From: Erysipelotrichaceae bacterium
GTDB taxonomy: Bacteria; Bacillota_I; Bacilli_A; Erysipelotrichales; Erysipelotrichaceae
Direction of reading: 5' to 3'
Assembly (NCBI GenBank): GCA_003446295.1
Contig: DMBB01000204.1
Span: 1 to 5,991 of the forward strand
Length of the DNA stretch: 5,991 nt
The position numbers and the translations under genes are program-made. Positions 1 to 4,589 of the stretch are shown in pieces. Positions within the stretch are counted from its first letter, which is position 1. The number at the start of each line of letters is the position of its first letter. The notes under the pieces are model-generated. The model did no database searches and was not told the origin of the DNA. It worked only from the letters and a program-made list of their open reading frames with translations.

Positions 1-546
1 GGCATAGGTCTTCTTGCCGATCAGTTTGTGATAAATGAGCAGCGGTGTTTTGAAGATTGCCCTGAACCTGGAAGTTCCCTCACCGAAAACAGCAACTGAA
101 CGTGCATATGCCAGTTTGTATTTTTTAGCCTGATTCAGCAGTTTTTCATCTTCTTTGATATCTCCGCTCATTCCGTCGACCGGGAAAATATCGATCCAGA
201 GATGCTCATCGCTTGTCAGACATTTTTCAACGACTTTTGTATTCAGATCAACAATCTTTCCAAAAGGAAAATCCGCTGTATGCTCTTCGTAGCAGATCAG
301 CCTGTAGTTGTCATTAATCGGTTTTTCCTTTACCAGCTGCTGAAGCCTCATGTAATCCTTACGGGGCATGATGACATCGATATCATCATCCCAGGGGATA
401 AAGTCCTTGTGTCTTACAGCACCCAGAAGCGTTCCGCCGGATAATGAATACAGCAGTCCGTTTTCATCGCAGTAATCCGCGAAATCACAGAGAATCCGGT
501 AAATGGTCTCTTTCAGATCATCACTGTTCAGTTTACGATATCCCAT
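1..546 (-). CDS. LicD family phosphotransferase, 3' end cut by the window edge
   Basis: This is the N-terminal 182 residues of a LicD protein. LicD enzymes have a nucleotidyltransferase-like fold and transfer phosphocholine or related phosphate groups from a nucleotide-activated donor to cell-surface glycans. Seen here: the family signature at residues 36-58, beginning SGGTLLGAVRHKDFIPWDDD and continuing IDV, which supplies the acidic metal-binding cluster (Asp53-Asp57). A second conserved block, WIDIFPVDG, lies at 117-125 and holds two more Asp residues. The ATG at 546 is chosen because GGTGA lies 4 bases upstream and the start is 14 bases after the epimerase stop. The frame is open to base 1. 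Family members are commonly about 250-280 residues, so roughly the last third is missing. It is the last visible gene of the operon and probably decorates the glycan. The exact substituent cannot be read from sequence, and no choline uptake or activation genes (licA, licB, licC) are in view. Confidence 0.9.
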   Translation of the reverse strand, partial: MGYRKLNSDDLKETIYRILCDFADYCDENGLLYSLSGGTLLGAVRHKDFIPWDDDIDVIMPRKDYMRLQQLVKEKPINDNYRLICYEEHTADFPFGKIVDLNTKVVEKCLTSDEHLWIDIFPVDGMSGDIKEDEKLLNQAKKYKLAYARSVAVFGEGTSRFRAIFKTPLLIYHKLIGKKTYA

Positions 547-560
547 AAATTCACCGGTTC
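547..560 (-). promoter_or_regulatory. Ribosome-binding site of the licD-like gene
   Basis: The short gap between the epimerase stop and the LicD start reads GAACCGGTGAATTT on the coding strand. GGTGA (555-551) matches the extended anti-Shine-Dalgarno sequence and lies 4 bases before the ATG at 546. There is no room for a promoter, so the gene depends on the upstream transcript. Confidence 0.55.
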
Positions 561-1670
561 TTATCTTTCCGTTGCGCCGTTGATCAGAATATCGGCAATT
601 CTTGCGGATGCCTTTCCGTCACCATAAGGATTCGATGCTTTGGACATTCTTTCATATTCATCCTTGTCATTCAGCAGTCTGTTGAACTCATCATAGATCA
701 CACTTTCACTGGTGCCGACCAGTTTCAGTGTTCCTGCCGCGATACCTTCGGGACGTTCGGTGGTATCACGCATGACCAGTACGGGCACGCCAAGACTCGG
801 CGCCTCTTCCTGGATTCCGCCGCTGTCAGTCAGAACAAGATATGCCTTTGACAGGAAGTTATGGAAATCCAGTACATCCAGCGGTTCAATCAGTCTGATT
901 CTTTCATCATCCGCAAACACTTCCTTTGCGGTGTTTCTGACGACCGGATTCATATGAATCGGATAAATCACCTTCACATCCGGATTTTCATCCACAATTC
1001 TCTTGATCGCCCGGAACATGTTGTGCATCGGCTCACCGAGATTCTCTCTGCGGTGCGCTGTCAGAAGAACAAGCCTGCTGCCTGCTGCCCAATCCAGTTC
1101 GGGATGTGAGTATTCATCTCTCACGGTTGTCTGCAGAGCGTCAATAGCGGTGTTTCCGGTCACGAAAATGGTTGACTGTTCTTTTCCTTCATTCAGAAGA
1201 TTCTGTCTTGCCTTTTCCGTAGGAGCGAAATTGTACTTCGCAATGATACCGACCGCCTGACGGTTGAACTCCTCGGGGTACGGTGAATAAATATCATATG
1301 TGCGCAATCCCGCTTCCACGTGGCCGACCGGAATCTGTTTGTAGAAACATGCAAGGGCAGTCACGAATGTTGTGGATGTATCGCCGTGAACCAGAACAAT
1401 ATCCGGCTCAACCGTTTCCAGAACTTCTTTGATTCTTTCCAGAATACTGATTGTCACATCAAATAAAGTCTGCCTGTCTTTCATGATTGAAAGATCATAA
1501 TCCGGCACAACATTGAACGCGTGCAGAACCTGGTCAAGCATCTGGCGGTGCTGACCGGTCACACAGACAATCGTCTCCAGTTCATCTCTTTTTTTGCATT
1601 CCTTGACAACCGGGCACATTTTGATCGCTTCCGGTCTTGTTCCAAATACAATCAGTACTTTCTTCTTCAT
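561..1670 (-). CDS. wecB: UDP-N-acetylglucosamine 2-epimerase (non-hydrolysing)
   Basis: A cytoplasmic enzyme that interconverts UDP-GlcNAc and UDP-ManNAc, supplying ManNAc for surface glycans or for the teichoic-acid linkage unit. The 369-residue length is typical of the family (about 370-390), so it looks complete. It has a GT-B-like two-domain fold. Motifs seen: GTRPEAIKM at 10-18 (N-terminal nucleotide-sugar loop); HGDTST with Asp97; HVEAGLRT with Glu119; YPEEFNRQ at 131-138 with Glu133/Glu134; TAHRREN at 204-210 with His206; and DSGGIQEEAPSLG at 282-294 for UDP binding. These correspond to the Asp, Glu, Glu and His active-site residues of characterised WecB/MnaA proteins, and none is missing. 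The ATG overlaps the TGA of the upstream glycosyltransferase (ATGA at 1670-1667). No good Shine-Dalgarno is visible, so translation is probably coupled. The Bacillota name mnaA would be equally fitting. No UDP-ManNAc dehydrogenase gene is in view, so use as ManNAc rather than ManNAcA is possible but undecided. Confidence 0.96.
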   Translation of the reverse strand: MKKKVLIVFGTRPEAIKMCPVVKECKKRDELETIVCVTGQHRQMLDQVLHAFNVVPDYDLSIMKDRQTLFDVTISILERIKEVLETVEPDIVLVHGDTSTTFVTALACFYKQIPVGHVEAGLRTYDIYSPYPEEFNRQAVGIIAKYNFAPTEKARQNLLNEGKEQSTIFVTGNTAIDALQTTVRDEYSHPELDWAAGSRLVLLTAHRRENLGEPMHNMFRAIKRIVDENPDVKVIYPIHMNPVVRNTAKEVFADDERIRLIEPLDVLDFHNFLSKAYLVLTDSGGIQEEAPSLGVPVLVMRDTTERPEGIAAGTLKLVGTSESVIYDEFNRLLNDKDEYERMSKASNPYGDGKASARIADILINGATER

Positions 1671-2755
1671 ACGCTTTGTTTCATCTTTTCTATAAATACG
1701 TTGATCATTCTTTTCTGTTCAGCCATGTCACTGTAAACATCTTTCAGGAAACGGCTGCAGTTTTCAGCGAAAACATCCTTGTCAAATTCCGATAAATAAC
1801 TGTTCAATCTTTCCGGAACATTCTCATTGTGCACATCCACTGCGAAGCCGAGTCCGTACTGTTCCACAAGATCAGCCAGATATGTGTTCTTTGAAACGAT
1901 AATCGGGCATTTGTAGATTGCCGCATCATACAGACGGTTCGGAACAGCGGTTGTTGTTTCAAGACCCTTTACACCATAGATTGAATTGATGATATCAATA
2001 TTCTGATATATGGTTTTCTTTTCAGAGTTGTTGAAGCGGCCATGGAAGTGAACATTGGTGACTTTTTCCTGCTCACAGACCGAAGGCAGATCGCAGCCCT
2101 GGGAGAAGGTTCCGTAATAATCCAGCTGACAGTTTTCCTGATTGCTGAATTGTCTGATCAGTTTGCTGTTTTCATCAAAGTAACGGATAGATCCCACAAA
2201 ACCGATCCTGATATTCATCGGATCAATTGCTTTTGCCTGATAGTTTTCCGGATTTTCCATGGCGATATTATGAGTGACATAATACCGTTCATTTTCAGGT
2301 AAGAACCGGAGGAATCCCCTTGAGGAAATAACTGTCGCAAAAGACTGTCTGATCAGATTTCTGACCATTCTGAAATAGACCGGGTTGCTTTCATGGGTAT
2401 AGTCACGGATATCAAATATGTATCTCTTGTTGAATTTGCTGCTGAGCAAGTCCTGGATCATGATTGCCGGCACAGTCGTGAAAACCATAATTCCTCGGTA
2501 TTCGCCTTCTTTGATGGTTTTTCTGACAAACGAAGCAAACCGTCCCATGGTTCCGACCTTTTTCAGCTTGTTTCCGCCGGTGGGGCAATACTCCTTGAAA
2601 AGCAGCTCATTCTCACCTGCTTCGGCGTCCATGTTATAGCGCTCAAAGTAGATGCTTTCATAAGAGAGTCCGGCTTTTTTCAGTTCATCAATGTAATATT
2701 CCGTGTAACTGGACTCGTTTTTAGAAAACATGTTTACCAATAATACATCTTTCAT
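1667..2755 (-). CDS. Glycosyltransferase, GT-B fold, family 4-like
   Basis: A 362-residue protein with no signal peptide or clear membrane helix, likely a cytoplasmic or membrane-associated glycosyltransferase that extends the lipid-linked sugar. Seen in the sequence: an N-terminal Rossmann-type start (MKDVLLVNMFS); a segment at 89-123 with IMVFTTVPAIMIQDLLSS and FDIRDYTHE, as in GT4 acceptor domains; the linker into the second domain at 181-192 (NIRIGFVGSIRY); and the donor-binding region at 271-306, with VPNRLYDAAIYKCPIIVS followed by LADLVEQYGLGFAVD. In GT4 proteins this last region ends the nucleotide-sugar site, but the classic EX7E motif is not clear here. Donor and acceptor cannot be told from sequence. 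The ATG at 2755 has AGGGA nine bases upstream, and the stop overlaps the epimerase start by four bases. It lies 15 bases after the GT2 gene. Family-level call is fairly sure; specificity unknown. Confidence 0.85.
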   Translation of the reverse strand: MKDVLLVNMFSKNESSYTEYYIDELKKAGLSYESIYFERYNMDAEAGENELLFKEYCPTGGNKLKKVGTMGRFASFVRKTIKEGEYRGIMVFTTVPAIMIQDLLSSKFNKRYIFDIRDYTHESNPVYFRMVRNLIRQSFATVISSRGFLRFLPENERYYVTHNIAMENPENYQAKAIDPMNIRIGFVGSIRYFDENSKLIRQFSNQENCQLDYYGTFSQGCDLPSVCEQEKVTNVHFHGRFNNSEKKTIYQNIDIINSIYGVKGLETTTAVPNRLYDAAIYKCPIIVSKNTYLADLVEQYGLGFAVDVHNENVPERLNSYLSEFDKDVFAENCSRFLKDVYSDMAEQKRMINVFIEKMKQSV

Positions 2756-2770
2756 AGCTCTGCTTCCCTG
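2756..2770 (-). promoter_or_regulatory. Ribosome-binding site of the GT4-like gene
   Basis: The 15-base gap reads CAGGGAAGCAGAGCT on the coding strand. AGGGA (2769-2765) lies nine bases before the ATG at 2755, good spacing for a Bacillota ribosome-binding site. It supports this start. The gap is too short for a promoter or terminator. Confidence 0.55.
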
Positions 2771-3760
2771 TTACCAGTTCTTTATTCCATGCCACACAAG
2801 AGGCCAGTATGCAAGATAGCCCGTATACCGCAATGCGGCAACATTTTTGCTTTCAGTTCCCGCATCATAAAAATCACGGAAATCTCTTTTTGTGTCCCGT
2901 TCAATCTGTCTGATGTGGTTCAGATTCTTCATTGAGGCGGGCAATAACATAATGCAGAGAATCTGCCATTTGTAATATGCCGTGAATCTGCGCTTGATCA
3001 GCTCTGCCTTGTGCGCAACGTCCGCCTCAACATAATACTGCTTGATGAGATCGACGACGGCAAGCTGCTCTTTATAGTGTTTGATGCGCGATTCCCGCGA
3101 GACACTCTGTCCGTCTCTGCCAAGCCTGTAACAATACAGAACTGTATTCAGGAATGATACAGTCTTTGCGTATGCCAGCGGATAGCACATATACAGGATG
3201 TCTGTATAGAGTGTGCGGGAAGGGAATTCTTTGGCATGTTCTTTCAGCAGATCTGTACGGAATGTGGATTCCCACATGCCCACCTGGAATTCAGCCGGGA
3301 TATCTTCGATCTGCAGCACTTTTTCATTCGTATATTTCAGCCATTGCGGCTCCGGATCAGGAATCACACCTACCCCGTCCTGGACGCGGTCTGTCTTTGT
3401 CACAATCCAGTCCGGTGAATAATTCATAATATGTTCGATCAGCAGATCAAGTCCGTCGGTATTGAACCAGTCATCTCCGTCAAGAAGACGGAAATACTTT
3501 CCGTTGGCATGGGCAATCGAATAATTGACCGTTGTGCCGTATCCGCCGTTTTCTTTATGAACAGCAAAAATGGAATCCGGATACTGCTTTTCATATTCTT
3601 TCGCGATTGAGAGACTGTTGTCATTGCCTCCGTCATCAACCACAAACACTTCAATCAGATTCAGATATCTTGATTTGATAATTGAGTTCAGATTCTGTTC
3701 CAGATAATCCTGCACATTATATGCAGCGACTGATATTGTCAGAAGTTTTTCGTTTTTCAT
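2771..3760 (-). CDS. Glycosyltransferase family 2 (GT-A fold)
   Basis: A 329-residue glycosyltransferase expected to add one sugar from a nucleotide donor at the cytoplasmic face. Residues below are counted from the ATG at 3760. LLTISVAAYNVQDYLEQNL at 6-24 is the canonical GT2 opening. VVDDGGNDNS at 40-49 contacts the nucleotide. ENGGYGTTVNYSIAHANGKY lies at 70-89. LLDGDDW at 92-98 holds the metal-binding DXD. RDGQSVS at 215-221 is a common GT2 end-of-domain motif. The last 100 residues are basic and helical-looking, with a hydrophobic patch near 261-274 (YYKWQILCIMLLPA), and may sit against the membrane. An in-frame ATG at 3787 would add nine residues and overlap the upstream gene by 17 bases. 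I prefer 3760 because it follows that gene's stop by 10 bases, has a purine-rich GAGAG at suitable distance, and begins just before the conserved domain. Donor and acceptor unknown. Confidence 0.9.
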   Translation of the reverse strand: MKNEKLLTISVAAYNVQDYLEQNLNSIIKSRYLNLIEVFVVDDGGNDNSLSIAKEYEKQYPDSIFAVHKENGGYGTTVNYSIAHANGKYFRLLDGDDWFNTDGLDLLIEHIMNYSPDWIVTKTDRVQDGVGVIPDPEPQWLKYTNEKVLQIEDIPAEFQVGMWESTFRTDLLKEHAKEFPSRTLYTDILYMCYPLAYAKTVSFLNTVLYCYRLGRDGQSVSRESRIKHYKEQLAVVDLIKQYYVEADVAHKAELIKRRFTAYYKWQILCIMLLPASMKNLNHIRQIERDTKRDFRDFYDAGTESKNVAALRYTGYLAYWPLVWHGIKNW

Positions 3761-3772
3761 GCTGTCGCTCTC
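3761..3772 (-). promoter_or_regulatory. Weak ribosome-binding site deciding the GT2 start
   Basis: On the coding strand GAGAG (3772-3768) sits 7 bases before the ATG at 3760 and overlaps the stop codon of the upstream DUF4422-like gene. The alternative ATG at 3787 is preceded by CACAAAAAAT and has no such site. The match to the Shine-Dalgarno consensus is only partial, so the preference is moderate. Confidence 0.35.
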
Positions 3773-4589
3773 AGAAACTCTTTTCATATTTTTTGTGGAA
3801 AAGCTTGGCCATCAGGAATGAACTGATTTTACGCGGCCAGTCGATTTCACCAAGATAAAGATACGGCAATTCATGGATATCCGCTTTTTTCAGATTTCCG
3901 GTTTCAATCTCATGGTCCAGCCAGACATTGAACAGACGCTCGGATACTCTTCCGGCATATCTTTTTTCGAATGCGGTCATTTTTGAAGTGTCCACGCGCT
4001 CCTCAAGAGCGGCGAGCACATCAAACAGCCATGTGCAGTAACGGTCAGTAAGTTCTCTGTTCATGATGAACATATTGAAAATATAAATGCCTCTGCTGTT
4101 CATGACCTTATCCCAGGAAGATACATATTCCGGATATTTTCCGGCCAGGATTTTTCTGGTTTCATCCAGCTGTTCCTGTGAGAAGGTATGCGCATAATGC
4201 TTATAGACCGTTTCAATGTAGTAATGTCTCTTCTTAGGTACCAGAACTTTGTACCTATTCAAATAAGGTTTCAATTCCTCCCCAGTCAGCACCGAGTTGA
4301 TCTTTCCGTTTTTCTTCTGATATGCGGAACTTTTCACAGTGAAAAAGCGGCGGTAATGCACAAGTCCAAGCCAGTCATATGACAGGTTTTTCCATGCCCA
4401 GTAAACACCGGTCAGTTCGCAGTAGACCGGATTCTTCTCACTGATATTGTCTCCTGTATCATCACGCTGAAAGCCGATATCCTCTTTTCCCGCGGCACCG
4501 ACATGCATCGGCAGATACAGCTGATCCTGAGGCACATCGCATTTTTTATGACATGCTATCAGAAGTTTTACGTCATTGTTCATTGTCAT
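3771..4589 (-). CDS. DUF4422-like glycosyltransferase / polysaccharide biosynthesis protein
   Basis: A 272-residue protein resembling the DUF4422 family, which is common in capsule and exopolysaccharide clusters and usually annotated as a probable glycosyltransferase. Seen: a start KLLIACHKKCDVP at 8-20, including the ACHK pattern; DDTGDNISEKNPVYCELTG at 43-61 followed by VYWAWKN; the hallmark GLVHYRRFF at 75-83; FNMFIMNRE at 171-179; and SERLFNVWLDHEI at 216-228. The length fits the family (about 230-280), so it looks complete. No signal peptide or membrane segment is seen. The ATG at 4589 overlaps the PGT stop (ATGA) and has a strong GAGGGGG upstream. A second in-frame ATG two codons later is also possible. 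Its position directly after the initiating transferase suggests it could add the second sugar, but that is inference. The reaction and donor are unknown. Confidence 0.82.
   Translation of the reverse strand: MTMNNDVKLLIACHKKCDVPQDQLYLPMHVGAAGKEDIGFQRDDTGDNISEKNPVYCELTGVYWAWKNLSYDWLGLVHYRRFFTVKSSAYQKKNGKINSVLTGEELKPYLNRYKVLVPKKRHYYIETVYKHYAHTFSQEQLDETRKILAGKYPEYVSSWDKVMNSRGIYIFNMFIMNRELTDRYCTWLFDVLAALEERVDTSKMTAFEKRYAGRVSERLFNVWLDHEIETGNLKKADIHELPYLYLGEIDWPRKISSFLMAKLFHKKYEKSF

Noticed and set aside
202..444. An 80-codon plus-strand frame inside the LicD gene
   Set aside because: It is antisense to the LicD signature block (SGGTLLG...DDDID), which is clearly the real coding sequence.
2393..2743. 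A 116-codon open frame on the plus strand inside the GT4-like gene
   Set aside because: Antisense shadow of a conserved gene, with no recognisable motif and no neighbouring plus-strand genes.
3761..3787. Upstream ATG at 3787 for the GT2 gene
   Set aside because: It has no ribosome-binding site, overlaps the previous gene by 17 bases, and adds nine non-conserved residues. It is kept only as an alternative.
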